This document shows, in pieces, positions 1 through 10,060 of a stretch of DNA of 64,000 nt. Below the pieces are notes generated by a model that was given only the letters and a program-made list of their open reading frames with translations, was not told where the DNA came from and made no database searches. Each line of letters starts with the position of its first letter. Position 1 is the first letter of the stretch. The stretch spans positions 20,568,563-20,632,562 of the forward strand of contig LR990048.1 in assembly GCA_905147135.1 (NCBI GenBank), read 5' to 3'. The position numbers and the translations under genes were made by a program. The stretch comes from Blastobasis lacticolella. Lineage: Eukaryota > Arthropoda > Insecta > Lepidoptera > Blastobasidae.

Positions 1-97
1 TTGATAGCTTTCCGATCCCGACTTTTAGAATAATATTATTTGCATACAAACTTTACCGATTTAAAGGTCAACAAGCATATTTAGCAAGCCGTATTAA

Positions 98-378
98 GAG
101 CGTTAGCCTAATGGTTAAGGGGTTCGATTCGTACACTCATACCGGGTTCGAACCCCAATCCCGCCATGTATCAATGACTCTTTTCTGAGTTATGTACATA
201 AGTTGAACACTAACCGATGCTCTTACGGTGAGGGAAAACATCGTAATGAAACGACACGGAGGTAAGATGGCAGGCGCTCCGCTGTAATTACCTGACCTGC
301 CAAATCCTGGATCAAGGCGGACGTCGAACCCTAGGCCGCGAGAGCATATCGGGACCTTAACGCTAAGGTGACCAATCA
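98..378 (+). mobile_element. SINE-A copy 1, tRNA-derived retroposon
   Basis: The head reads like a tRNA: an A-box-like CCTAATGGTTAAGG and a B box GGGTTCGAACC at 143. The body is shared with the other SINE-A copies in this window (AACACTAACCGATGCTC, TTACCTGACCTGCCAAATCC, TTAACGC near the end). Internal deletions shorten it relative to the roughly 350-bp full form. It does not code for protein and would have depended on Pol III and a LINE partner. Confidence 0.85.
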
Positions 379-644
379 TATTTTGCAAGGGAAATAGGAG
401 CTTATCCACAAGGTTTGGCAAACGTGGCGTATCGAATTCCTTTGATATTTTAGTGTGGTCCTCGCGATAATTTCTTTTACTCTAAAAGCACGATCCGTAC
501 TCATATATGCATATTAATTATTGATTACATTAATATTGATAGGAAAGGATTTGTATTACAGATAGTGTACGAGAATGTATGAATGGGAAAGCGGCACAAG
601 ATATAGGTTTTAAGACTTTCGTGGTTATTCACTACACTTGTGTC

Positions 645-811
645 GCACATATTATAGGGTTTATTACCACGGTTAGTATTATTTTTACCTCGATATTTCG
701 ATGCAGTGGCATGCGTCATGGTCACGAGTAGACGCCATGACGCATGGAACTGCGTCGAAATATCCAGGACTAAATTATAGTAACCGTGGTTTTAAGCCCG
801 ATAATATGTGA
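645..811. repeat. Inverted repeat, arms about 77 bp
   Basis: The arms 645-721 and 735-811 are imperfect reverse complements around a 13-bp spacer. Shared core words are CCATGACGCATG, CGAAATATC and CCGTGG. A third copy of the same unit lies at 20660-20780, so this is a dispersed repeat whose two copies face each other, or a foldback element. Confidence 0.7.
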
Positions 812-1125
812 AAGGCAACAGATAGACTCTGCCTACCCCTACAGGATACGGGCGTCAGTGTGTATGTAGGTATGTAGACATAGTCTCTGTCGTAATACAA
901 ACACAGAACCGTCCACGCGAAACACCTTCCACAGACCACGTTGTAAACCAACATTTAACGCAACACAAACTCGCAGTTCGGACGCTTTAATAATAAATCA
1001 CATGTGAGATCCGACTACATTTATTATGTACGAGTCGTGTTTTTAAACTGGCTCCCACGTAAGAGACTACTTAAATCATTATGGCTTAAATAAGTAATCG
1101 GATCCTAAAGTTTGTTGTATTTTGT
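812..1125. other. Unassigned sequence
   Basis: No coding frame, tRNA, TIR or recognised retroposon was found here. Confidence 0.5.
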
Positions 1126-1289
1126 GTAAGCGGTAGTCCGTAGTCCGTAGTCTGTAGTCGGTGTGTTTTGCTGAGCTTCTCTGATTTTGGTAAATTTTTG
1201 GCGCAGTAATGCTTCGTGGAGTGTAAAAAATATCCAAGGTATAAATAATTTTATTTTTAGTTATAGTTGGTAGCCATATTTTGACGAGA
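1126..1289. repeat. Direct repeat, left copy
   Basis: It starts with short tandem GTAGTCC/GTAGTCG words, followed by GGTGTGTTTT, a GTAATGCTT motif and GTAGCCATATT. The same order of words recurs at 1777-1948, about three-quarters identical by eye. The two copies bracket the nested SINE-B cluster. Confidence 0.65.
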
Positions 1290-1293
1290 CGCG

Positions 1294-1755
1294 ACGCCAC
1301 GCAGAGGTCCTGGGTTCGATTCCTGGCCGAGCTGAAATTGATATGATAAATCAATAAATCAATAAATCAATATTCGTGGACAAATTCACACAGCGCCATC
1401 TAGCCCCAAACTAAGCAAAGCTTGTGCTATGGGTGCTAGATAACTGATAAATTACTTAAATACTTTTAAATACATACTTATTATACATAGGACACCCAGA
1501 CCCGTAACAGAAATTAAAATTCATCATATCAATTTCTGCCCGGCCGGGAATCGAACCCGGGACCTCTTGCGTGGCAGACCGGCATGTTGACCACTGAACC
1601 ACTCAGGTCGTCGCATGATGAATTTTAATTTCTGTTACGGGTCTGGGCTTAGACCTAATAAGTACCTATGTACTTAGGCTTATCAGCTATGTAACACACA
1701 TAATACAATATTTGGTTATTTTGGGGCTACATGTCGCTGTGTGAATTTATCCAAT
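1294..1755 (+). mobile_element. SINE-B copy, split by a second SINE-B
   Basis: The head fragment 1294-1347 carries a B box (GGGTTCGATTCC). It is interrupted after GATATGAT and resumes at 1615 with ATGATGAATTTTAATTTC through the family tail near 1755. The break coincides with the reverse-oriented SINE-B at 1348-1614; ATGAT occurs on both sides as a short target-site duplication. Confidence 0.8.
1348..1614 (-). mobile_element. SINE-B copy nested in SINE-B, opposite strand
   Basis: This is a near full-length copy on the minus strand with an intact tRNA-Gly-like head (B box near 1546-1556, GCCACGC anticodon region), the family body (CAGCGCCATCTAGCCCC in plus reading) and an AAATC-repeat tail at 1348-1371. 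It sits inside the plus-strand SINE-B copy. Confidence 0.85.
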
Positions 1756-1776
1756 TTATTTGTTGCATTTAATTCA

Positions 1777-1948
1777 AGCGGTAGTCCGTAGTCGGTAGTC
1801 GGTGTGTTTTTCGTGGCCTTCGGGTTTTCTGATTCTGGTGAATTTTTTCGTAGTAATGCTTGGTAGTGCGTAAAAATTCTCAAAGGGACTTATAATGTAT
1901 TTCTTGTTTTAAGTAGTATTAGTAAATTTGGACCTTTTGTAGCCATAT
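1777..1948. repeat. Direct repeat, right copy
   Basis: Matches 1126-1289 in order and spacing: GTAGTCCGTAGTCGG, GGTGTGTTTTT, GTAATGCTTGG, TAGCCATATTATG. Confidence 0.65.
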
Positions 1949-2955
1949 TATGAACAATTATTGGTTTGTGTAGTGGAAAATAAGGGTCGAGAACTTCCTA
2001 ATTTTAATCATGGCGATATTAATATAATTTACTAACTTGAACCTAGTCTTCGTCCGCTTGAAATGTGGTCGCTTATGAAAGTAAAAATAGTTAATTCCTT
2101 TCTTAGAGTGCCAACTATTCTTGCCAACTCTTATCGGTGTAGGCGTGAAAACACAAAAGCATTACATAGTTACTGGAGTATTTGTATTAAAGCTAAGTTT
2201 AGATATGTAGGTATTACAGTATGGAGTCATTTACTAATTGCGCAGTTTTAACATCCTAACTTATAGTATAGATAATTAAAATATGAAGATACATAAAGAT
2301 GAAAACCTTACTGCCCAATGCCCAGTCACTGTATTTTTTTTAGCCCGAAAAAAAAACACTTTTTACCCTAAACAAGGAATTATTAATACATATTACTACT
2401 CGTGCACAGAACGGACAAAAGTAAAGCCAGTACAAAGGGCTTATACGCCGTTAAGTAAATAATCCCTATCTTTGACAAACAGGATACCTACCCGTGTGCA
2501 ATTACGTCTATGGTCCCCTTTGGTTTTCGCATCGTTATCGTGCAACTTTTGTCGATTTTCTTAACAAGTTAGTCCCTTTATCGAGGTTAGTCCGTTGAAT
2601 TGTTATCTTCCGTATTAGTGCGTCCCAATCGTTGCGTCAGCTTCGTCTCTTGATGTGGTGTAAGTATCATCATGGCACGATTAAGTTAGGCCAGTTTGGA
2701 AAGCATCTACGTCCCGTGGAAATGGGGTACTGCAAAAAAAAAAATAGGTATATTCTGAAAGACCGGTACTGCCGAAGAGTGAAATTTTTAATTTGCCATA
2801 CAGAAATTGCAAACATACAGGACACAACAGGCACTTGTGCACTACTTATTTTTAAGGAGAAATCTCTTCCAGCAGTCCTATAGAGATTATGTGGTACGAT
2901 ATGAGACAGTTAGTGCGTGATAGAAGGGCATTTTTTGTTAGAATCCGTACAAACC
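1949..2955. other. Unassigned sequence
   Basis: Only short chance frames (2063-2251 and 2632-2883 plus) without recognisable composition or motifs. No repeat family identified. Confidence 0.5.
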
Positions 2956-3222
2956 TCGCGAATGCACCCCGAATGCGCAGTTCCAACAACGGGTTGCGCG
3001 GAACTCGCTCGTCTTCAATTGTTTCGTACGGTGAAATGCAACGCACCGCTCGCACTCCTCTGCTAAGGTGGCAAACAAGCTTACGGCCTGTCTGATGGTC
3101 AGCAGTCACTGCAGCCTATGGTCATTTGTAATACCAGGGGATCACCGACGCGTTGCCGACCCCGCTTTGACGGCGCGCAAGCCGTTGCTGCAACTGCGCA
3201 TTCGGAGCGTGTTCGCGAGATT
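2956..3222. repeat. Imperfect inverted repeat around a LINE tail
   Basis: CGAATGCGCAGTT with flanks near 2956-3005 pairs with AACTGCGCATTCGG with flanks near 3170-3222. The arms are about 50 bp and diverged. The space between holds a LINE 3' fragment. Confidence 0.45.
3062..3165 (-). mobile_element. LINE 3'-end fragment (family C)
   Basis: In plus reading it shows GGTGGCAAACAAGCTTACGG, CCTGATGG-like and ATACCAGGGG words shared with 9572, 17218, 22455, 44585 and 57088. On the minus strand this is the extreme 3' part of a non-LTR retrotransposon, just after its ORF2 C-terminus. Confidence 0.7.
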
Positions 3223-3559
3223 TGGCCACACCCTACAGAGAACCTGAGAATTTAAGGCAAAAGACCCTTACCAGTTTTGATAAGGTGAGCTGGCTACATG
3301 TGTCACTGAGTAGGTACAAAATACACAAAAACACATAACGAAACAAAACGAAAACGACTGTATTACTCAATCACCCGCGGGGTAGAATTCCGCGTACACC
3401 GGCATGGCCATTTTTCCAAGCCATTGAATAAATAAAAACTTTTCCAAATAAGCCCGTCGCTCAATAAAGTAATGGGAAGACCGTCTCGGCAGGCCTGATT
3501 ACTTGCTACCAAGGCCAGTTTAGCTACAACGAAAGGAGACAGCATGTATGTTTGAGCTT
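3223..3559. other. Unassigned sequence
   Basis: The minus-strand frame 3363-3815 overlaps the next retroposon and is antisense to it. Nothing else recognised. Confidence 0.45.
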
Positions 3560-3925
3560 CAAGAGTCCATATATATTTTAAGAGAGGTAGGGCATAGCGG
3601 GGTATCTCGTTCGAATTGGAGCCGCCCGACTGGGGAAGTACCTCCACCTTACAGAATATCGCAGCTAAATAATACTCTTTTAAATAGTATTGTGTTTCTG
3701 CCGGTGAGTAAGGTTTCCAGTGCTCCATGGGGTGGGAATTTGGGGAACCGTGGCTTTGGCAGTGGAGTGACATTTGCCTTTTGCTGCCAGAGCAACGTGT
3801 TATAGAGGTAAGCAACGCATTAGCGATACTCTTGGTGTTGCTAATGTCTATAGGCAGCGGTGACCACTTTCCATCAGGTGGCCCGCTTGCCTATTTACCT
3901 ACCGTATGACATAAAAAAAAATATA
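3560..3925 (+). mobile_element. LINE/SINE-type retroposon 3' end
   Basis: The tract from GGGCATAGCGGGGTATCTCG (3590) through CCGACTGGGGAAGTACC, GTGACCACTTTCCATCAGG and a short poly-A is a retroposon 3' region I recall as widespread in Lepidoptera. Its final 80 bp resemble the family C LINE tail. Frames here on either strand are not genes. Confidence 0.65.
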
Positions 3926-4279
3926 GACGTACACGATCTGCTGGATTTGTGCCGAATGTTTAAGCAGTTATGTTTGTAGACAATTTTGTATATTTTTGCC
4001 TTGCTGATCTGCCAATATATAAATCTTTTTTTTCTCTCTCATTTGTGTGTTATTATTTAGATTATTTAAGCCATCCGTGCCCATATTTGCAATATTCTTA
4101 TTTATTCCATTTGTTTTCTATAGTAATAAAGCTAGTTTTATTTGCAAACAGACGCGCAACGCCCGGATAGTTACCGCACAGCAGTCCTGTGCGCTGCAAT
4201 AGGGCAGACAGCACGTTCTGTGTCCGGTTTCTACGCGGTGACTATGCGGGTACGATGCATACGCATTTTCTGTCCAGTT
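3926..4279. other. Unassigned sequence
   Basis: T-rich, with a short frame at 3970-4170 that looks like chance. No repeat family recognised. Confidence 0.4.
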
Positions 4280-4430
4280 TGCAATTCAAGCTATCTGTAA
4301 CTAAACTAGAATTCTTCAAGTTTCAAATCCCTCGTGTCATTATTAACGATCGACTTCCAAAAATCTGTATTTCCTTGCAAATTTTTCATCCGCATTTTTT
4401 CCGGATTTTATTTTCTTAAAATCTTTATTT
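4280..4430. repeat. Dispersed repeat, copy 1
   Basis: ATTCAAGCTATCT, AAATCCCTCGTG, TATTTCCTTG and TTTTTCATCCGCATTTTTT occur in the same order at 7345-7500. Same orientation; element type unknown. Confidence 0.65.
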
Positions 4431-5039
4431 CCTTTACATACATTTTCAAGGGATATCACTCACGTCCCAATCCGTCACTTCTGGCAATTCATGGCAAGGA
4501 CTTAGATACATAATTCGTTGCTGAATATTTTTCTATGATATCTGTCAATTTAATTGCAATTATTAAAAATTGATTGTCAGCTAGTAACGTATCCAATGGC
4601 ATACAATTCTCCCGCTTGGTGGCGCTGTATGGTATGGAGACCTGTCAAACCTCTCAAAAACCAGACAAAAATGTAGATTTAGACCTGTTAGATCTCTCGG
4701 TACAAGAGTATCTGTCAAGGCCTACTTTCTTCGGTCGTAGATTTCAGGGTAACAAAGTTAAAATTATAAAGAGTGAACTGTAGTTTTAAATGAGTTTAAT
4801 GCGTTGAGCAAAAAATAACAAAGGTAATGAGAGGTTGGTGATCCCCGTGAAAAGTAGATGAATAATGAATCTTGAATACGTATAAATGCAATAGGGTTAC
4901 GTAAAGGTTGTTACAATGTACAGCCAAAGTTTGTATACAGAAATATATATAAAATTGAAAATGAAATTATTGATATAAATATATAGTTTCCAATCTTTAG
5001 AGAGTCTGAACTTGGAAAGTGAACTATTGGACTTTTACA
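4431..5039. other. Unassigned sequence
   Basis: AT-rich with no supported gene, RNA or repeat. Confidence 0.45.
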
Positions 5040-5130
5040 CACATTATTTATTTATTTAATACTTTATGCACAAATAGTACAAAGGTGGACTTAAAGCTTT
5101 GTAGCTTTACCTACCAGTCTACCAGTAAAA
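5040..5130 (-). mobile_element. LINE 3' UTR fragment
   Basis: In plus reading: TTTATTTATTTAATACTTTATGCACAAATAG-type sequence followed by AAAGGTGGACTTAA and CTACCAGTC. On the minus strand this ends in GCA(C)-ATAAAGTATTAAATAAA, a polyadenylation-signal-rich LINE tail. A weaker relative lies near 38490-38570. Confidence 0.5.
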
Positions 5131-5479
5131 CTGGTAATAAAAATTGCAGGCAAAATTGCTGGTAATATTATCGTTTTGCCTTTCGAGCAAACCCACGGGG
5201 AATGGTGTACGGCATTAGATGGCAGAGGCAAACGACTCCACATATAACAAAGGCAATAAAAGGAAGTCAGGGAAAAGCCTATTGTAAAAATTGTCGCAGT
5301 GGCCTCGATGCGCAATAACTCAAGTGTTGGAGTGTCGAATGCTTTCTCTCTTTAGTAAGTGTCATCTTTAATCGCCTAAGTTAATGCAAGATAGAAGATA
5401 ATGTCAAACTGCTTGTCTGGTATAGTTTTTGTGGTTTAGCACCCAGGAACACCGACCTTATTTATAATTTATTTATAAC

Positions 5480-5600
5480 TTATTAACAAACATATTATGT
5501 GTAAAGACACAGCAAGATGATGAAAAGTACAAGGGCAGACTTATCGCCAATAGAGATCTCTTTCAGACTACCAAAATTTACCTTATAACCTAATTTATTT
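5480..5600 (-). mobile_element. LINE 3' UTR fragment
   Basis: AGTACAAGGGCAGACTTATC and AGAGATCTCTTTCAG in plus reading match a retroposon 3' end type related to the one at 5040. Short and degenerate. Confidence 0.4.
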
Positions 5601-6050
5601 ATTTATTATTTAACCTTACTATTTGATATTAAGTGGAACTTGATATTTACTGGAAAAACTGGAAACTGATTTTTTTTAAGAAGTATAGAGACAATCAACA
5701 AATAAACATAACCCAGTTTCTTTTCTCGAGATGGAGAGCCACTAAATCGCTTTTATTGAATATTTAGTTTTGTAGCTAAACGAAATAACAGTTCTAACAT
5801 AAAACATACTTTCGTCAAACTTGATTATCGTATAGCCACAAAATGTATTGCTTTGATTACTACTAAAATACCCTTACCTTGAATATCACACTAACCTTGA
5901 ATTGTACTAAACCACGATTTTAATGAAAACCTTGATATTTCGAAGTTCAATAATGTTATCGTTTCAAGGAGGTATTTAACCACGAAAATCCAAAAACAAT
6001 ATCCTTCTATTGTAGGTAGCATAGATCTCCTCATAAACGTTGGCGAAAGA
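5601..6050. other. Unassigned sequence
   Basis: No supported feature. It borders a LINE fragment on the right. Confidence 0.4.
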
Positions 6051-6460
6051 TTGGTGATTTACTCAAATCTCTTCCATAACGATGTTTTCCATCACCGACC
6101 CAAAACACGTCAAAAGTCAACGCTTAGACAATGGGAACATTTCGCCTCCCTTTGCGTGTTCTTGCACTTGTACCTTCTTCATTCTGAGGAACTGATTGAC
6201 GCCCACAGCCACGTTCTATCATCACACCTTTTGCCATCGACACGAAATTTATCCTCACACCTTGGAACCAAATTGGTCGCGAACTGTACGGTTCTAAGGG
6301 AACTATTTCCCATACCCATTATTCACACTAAAGTGTGGAATTAACTCCCTGAAGAGGTTTTCCCTGGATAGTAAACTATGGAGTTCTTGAAGAAACAGGG
6401 ATAAATCGCAGTCCTCCGCCAGCAGACTAAGCTAGTTTGCCACAGTGGTGTCAAAAAAAT
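6051..6460 (+). pseudogene. LINE ORF2 C-terminal remnant with 3' end
   Basis: A plus frame from 6051 to 6344 runs into a stop. The following DNA still reads as the family C tail (AAATTGGTCGCGAACTGTAC, GAAGAGGTTTTCCCTGGATAG, TAGTTTGCCACAGTGGTG). The same words occur in plus orientation at 17450-17760, where the protein reading LRLWNELPGEVFPGEYN is clearer. It is the C-terminal tail of a non-LTR retrotransposon ORF2, downstream of the catalytic domains, and is 5'-truncated. No RT catalytic motif is present. Confidence 0.7.
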
Positions 6461-6589
6461 AAACAAATATATTATTTGTAATGTCGATAACTGCATTCAA
6501 AAGAGAAGGCCTCAGGCTTTGACCTCAGGCTGTTGGCTTTCTTTTCAAGAAAGTGTCTTTAATATCAAGTCACACTAATGGAACAAACT

Positions 6590-6730
6590 TATTTATTTAT
6601 TTTTAATTATTTATTTAACATTTATTGTGCACAATGAATAGTATACAAAATAGACATACAGAAAAAAATCACAACAGGTACAGCTTATTTCTAAAGAAAT
6701 ATCTTCCAGCCGACCAACGGAAGAGAGAGG
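6590..6730 (-). mobile_element. LINE 3' UTR fragment
   Basis: TTTATTTAACATTTATTGTGC, ATCTTCCAGCCGACC and A-rich blocks resemble the minus-strand LINE tail at 5040. Only weak evidence. Confidence 0.35.
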
Positions 6731-7344
6731 TCAAAATCGAGAGGCAGATGGCGTACACCTTAAATTTACTTACCTACTATAGTACAACGAAATATAAATA
6801 CATACACCATATATATATAATTTACTTACATTGACTCAAACGTTTTGCGAAATAGTATCTCCGCGAACTTGAGTCTAAACATATTTTGTTAAAAACTTTG
6901 GAAATAAACTACAAAAAATCATAAGTAAGACAGATAATGACAAATTATAATATAGTTAACACAAAGTGTTAAATATTTGAGACAGATTACACAATTTTTT
7001 ATCTAGCTTTTTGATAAATAAGATGTGATATCTTATTTCGCAATTTGTCTTCAAGGTATCTTCTTAAAAGTTAGGTATCCCTTGTGCCTCTCCCTTTCAG
7101 ATAATAAAGCATTAATATACCCTTGTAAGACCTTTACGACCTCGTAAGTTATAAACAGATTTAGAATTTATAACTTATTATGATTTAGGTCTATCTACAT
7201 AATGGTGAAAGAATTATAATAATTCGTTTAGTTGTTTCGGATATTACCCTCTACATAAAAACTTTTTGTAGATAATTAATGGCGAAATACCTAAGTTATA
7301 TGGCAATTTATTTTCATTAGAACTCGATGTAGATCATTCGTATC
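6731..7344. other. Unassigned sequence
   Basis: Strongly AT-rich. No frame or repeat supported. Confidence 0.45.
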
Positions 7345-7500
7345 TCTCCCAAAATTCAAGCTATCTCTAATTAAAATAAAATTCATCAAATTTGAAATCC
7401 CTCGTGAAATAATTAACATATATTTTGTTGTTATAGATCGTTTCCCCGTTATTGGTATTTCCTTGTAGCACATTTTTCATCCGCATTTTTTCTTATTATA
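7345..7500. repeat. Dispersed repeat, copy 2
   Basis: Second copy of the repeat at 4280-4430, ending in ATTTTTCATCCGCATTTTTT. An extra block (TATATTTTGTTGTTATAG) separates two conserved parts. Confidence 0.65.
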
Positions 7501-7740
7501 TAAATAAAAACGCATCGAATGTGAATTTCAACGAATACTGTAGCAAATTATCCATTGCAATACATAATTCCACCGAAAATATAAATTTCTACATCACTGC
7601 CTACCACAGATAAAAAAACATTTTGACATATTGACATTCGGTAATTTATTACGTCTATAATATATTATGCAAACCCTAATCCTTTAGATTGTCTTTGGTT
7701 GCTAGTACGCCATATTTATTTACCAAATAAGACAAGTCAA
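7501..7740. mobile_element. Degenerate copy of the 209-bp MITE
   Basis: GAATGTGAATTTCAACGAAT near 7518 and ACCAAATAAGACAAGTCA near 7722 are an interior block and a TIR of the element at 7816-8024, here separated by unrelated sequence. Confidence 0.55.
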
Positions 7741-7815
7741 AAATAAATCTTACACTCCTCTAATATGGTAGGCGCTATTGCCTGCAGGCCCTGCAGCCAA
7801 CTTAGATGACGTATG

Positions 7816-8024
7816 ATCCGTTTAAACTGACTTGTCTTATTTGGTGAACAAACAATGCCTAAAATAACGACTTGCCGTATCAATCACGCTACGTTTATTG
7901 TGTATAGATGTCGAGAATTATATAAGAAACACATAGAATGTGAATTTCAACGAATACTGCTGCACATTATCCATTTAAATACATGATTTCCTTAACCAAA
8001 TAAGACAAGTCAGTTTGGACAGAT
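7816..8024 (-). mobile_element. 209-bp MITE with about 29-bp TIRs
   Basis: The left end carries CTGACTTGTCTTATTTGG and the right end CCAAATAAGACAAGTCAG. The interior (CAATCACGCTACG, GATGTCGAGAATTATATAAG) recurs in the opposite orientation at 26531-26739, which is the same length. It has no coding capacity and must be mobilised in trans. Strand is set relative to the copy at 26531. Confidence 0.8.
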
Positions 8025-8050
8025 TATACTGTAGAATTTATCAAGTATCA

Positions 8051-8234
8051 AAATTCAAAATTTCTTTATTGATTAGGACATTAAATATCTCTTTCAATCG
8101 TCAAAAAGGAGGGGGGTAAGAAAGTAGGAAGGAAACACACAGTGACACGTTGACCGCCCTATGGCCGTAGATAACGTATCCCTCGCCAACCACGACCGAA
8201 CCGTGCTCGACAATGCCAGGCAGAGCCGGAACGC
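8051..8234 (-). mobile_element. Repeat E copy 1, retroposon 3' end
   Basis: About 185 bp shared with 37440-37633 (opposite strand) and 62846-63044 (same strand). Hallmarks are TGCTCGACAATGCCAGGCAG, CACACAGTGACACG and an AATAAAG followed by a TTTTGAA tail on the minus strand. The polyadenylation-like signal plus simple tail suggests a non-LTR 3' end. Confidence 0.75.
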
Positions 8235-8885
8235 TATATACTATTATATAGGTATGTCTAGTGTAATTAAGAAAAACCACCTAAAACTACAGCAAGAGTA
8301 AGCCAGTCCACCAAGGCAGCACCCGTTCACGAGTATAACGCAGGGCATCAAATTCAGTTGCCAACTGAGTTAGCCAATAGCCCCGCTGGACAGATTTACG
8401 GTATAAATTTTTTACTTCAGGATTAGGGTACTCATAGAGAAGAGAGACACGTATATATACGTGTAGCTAGCTTAGCGTTGTTTGTGCCAGACTCCATTTT
8501 CCGCGTAATTTACCCCACTTTGCCAAACCTTGTCAGCGTAATAAGTCGACGGTACATTAACTCATAATTCTTTTTATCATATTTGACCTTCAATTTCGCT
8601 TTGTTATACTTTTTTATTTTTTATTTTTTTAAAGGTTAAGAATTTTATGGCTATCACTAGCGTTACGGATGGCTTTCCTAATGCCGAATAGGTAATAATT
8701 ATATAATTATAAGTTGTCTATACCGACTTGTGACTGTGGGTGTGACATGGAACGCCATCTAATGTGAATTTTAAATAGATTTGCGCCTGCGGCTACTACG
8801 CGTTACTTCGCATAAAAGGGAAAGAGAAACGATAAAAACTAGCCCATATGTTATTCCAGTCCCTAATCTTGCTACCTATCAATAT
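8235..8885. other. Unassigned sequence; 15-bp target site at the right
   Basis: No gene or repeat recognised, except that 8871-8885 (GCTACCTATCAATAT) is the left target-site duplication of the next SINE. Confidence 0.5.
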
Positions 8886-9148
8886 CATCATCATCATCAT
8901 CTCAGCCCAAAACAGTCCACTGCAGGACTAGGGGCCTCTCCCACGAATAGGGAGGCGTTGCCATAATCTCCACGCTTGGCAGGCGGGTTGGAGATCGCAG
9001 TGTTATAAATAAAAGTATGGAAAAAGCTGCTGCCCATTTTCCAGTTTACGGAGATTCTAGATCTTTTGCCTCGATAACATTAGTCGCCTTGTACGACACC
9101 CACGAGTGTTAGGGGTTGGTGCTATTCTACTCTGCCGGACACCACACG
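8886..9148 (-). mobile_element. SINE-D copy 1, with 15-bp TSD
   Basis: Minus-strand copy of family D with the GATGAT tail appearing as CATCATCATCATCATC at the left end. Exact 15-bp duplications GCTACCTATCAATAT at 8871-8885 and 9149-9163 define the ends. Internal words: AGTCCACTGCAGGACTAGGG, CTTGGCAGGCGGGTTGGAGA, TTAGTCGCCTTGTACGACA. Confidence 0.9.
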
Positions 9149-9163
9149 GCTACCTATCAATAT

Positions 9164-9507
9164 ACACACCCAAACTTCGCATATTTTTTGTATTTTTTGT
9201 ATTTAATTAAAAACGATTAATGTACAAAACTTTTTTGTATTTATTTAACATTTATTAGTCTACAAAGCGTGTTATGTACTTTCTTTTGTATATCAATCAG
9301 TCATTTACAACATACTACAGCTTTACGCATTAATCTTATGAATTAAAGTAACTATCACGAGTTTTGTTAGCGACCCGGAATTTTGCCGGCCCCAAATTAA
9401 AGGGATTCATGCATGAATTGTTGAGTGTCTATTGTAATCATCCATCCCCATTTAAACACTCGTTTATAAAGGGTAATAAACTAATATTATCTAATTGAAA
9501 TTAAATT
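9164..9507. other. Unassigned sequence
   Basis: AT-rich; no supported feature. Confidence 0.4.
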
Positions 9508-9571
9508 GAACAGAAATTTATATGATGAATTTTAATATCTGTTACGGGTCTGGGTATTATATCTTCCCGTC

Positions 9572-9811
9572 GGCTTTTTTTATTTTTATACCACCAAGGT
9601 GCAAACAAGCTGACGGCCTGCCTGATGGTAAGTAGTCACCGCAGCCTATGGACGTTTGCAATACCAGGGGCATCACCCACGCGTTGTCGACCCCGTAAAA
9701 ACCTTTTAACCCCTTTCTTGAAGAACTCCATGTTGTACTCTCCAGGGAAAACCTCTCCAGGTAGTCTGTCTCTAAGTATCTATGTACGCCATGATCTTTT
9801 AAAGCTCGCAA
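9572..9811 (-). mobile_element. LINE 3'-end fragment (family C)
   Basis: Plus reading shows GCAAACAAGCTGACGGCCTG, CTGATGGTAAGTAGTCACCG, ATACCAGGGGCATCACCC and GGAAAACCTCTCCAGG. The minus strand therefore encodes the end of a LINE ORF2 and its 3' tail; it has inserted in SINE-B sequence. Confidence 0.75.
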
Positions 9812-9894
9812 TGGATTTTAATGCGGTTCAACAATAGATACAGTAATTCAAGAGGAAGGTTCACAAGCAAGAAAAAACGGGTAGGTAGGAGTAA

Positions 9895-9927
9895 AGTGCG
9901 CAAACAAAGTCGCGCCGGGTCCACTAG
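9895..9927 (+). mobile_element. Helitron 3' terminus
   Basis: GCGCAAACAAAGTCGCG forms a short imperfect hairpin, followed by CGGGTCCA and CTAG at 9924-9927, then T. Helitrons end in CTRR after a hairpin and insert between A and T. Only the terminus is recognisable. Confidence 0.55.
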
Positions 9928-10060
9928 TGGATAGTAAGTAGGTATGTATTAAAAAAGTATATGAGTAGAATGTCAGTTTTCTAGCACGCATAACACATCT
10001 TCGCTTACTTTGGGGCTAGATGGCGCTGTGTGAATTGTCCAAGCATATTGTTATTATTAA

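Larger units (their letters stand above)
9508..10060 (+). mobile_element. SINE-B copy broken by LINE and Helitron pieces
   Basis: SINE-B sequence runs 9508-9556 (TATGATGAATTTTAATATCT), stops, and resumes near 9932 through GGGGCTAGATGGCGCTGTGT to about 10060. The gap holds a minus-strand LINE tail and a Helitron 3' end. The tRNA head is missing. Confidence 0.75.

Noticed and set aside
98..170. tRNA gene with A and B boxes
   Set aside because: Part of SINE-A; the same head precedes the same non-tRNA body in several other copies.
3363..3815. 150-residue minus-strand protein
   Set aside because: Antisense to a retroposon 3' end (3560-3925); composition is an artefact of that repeat.
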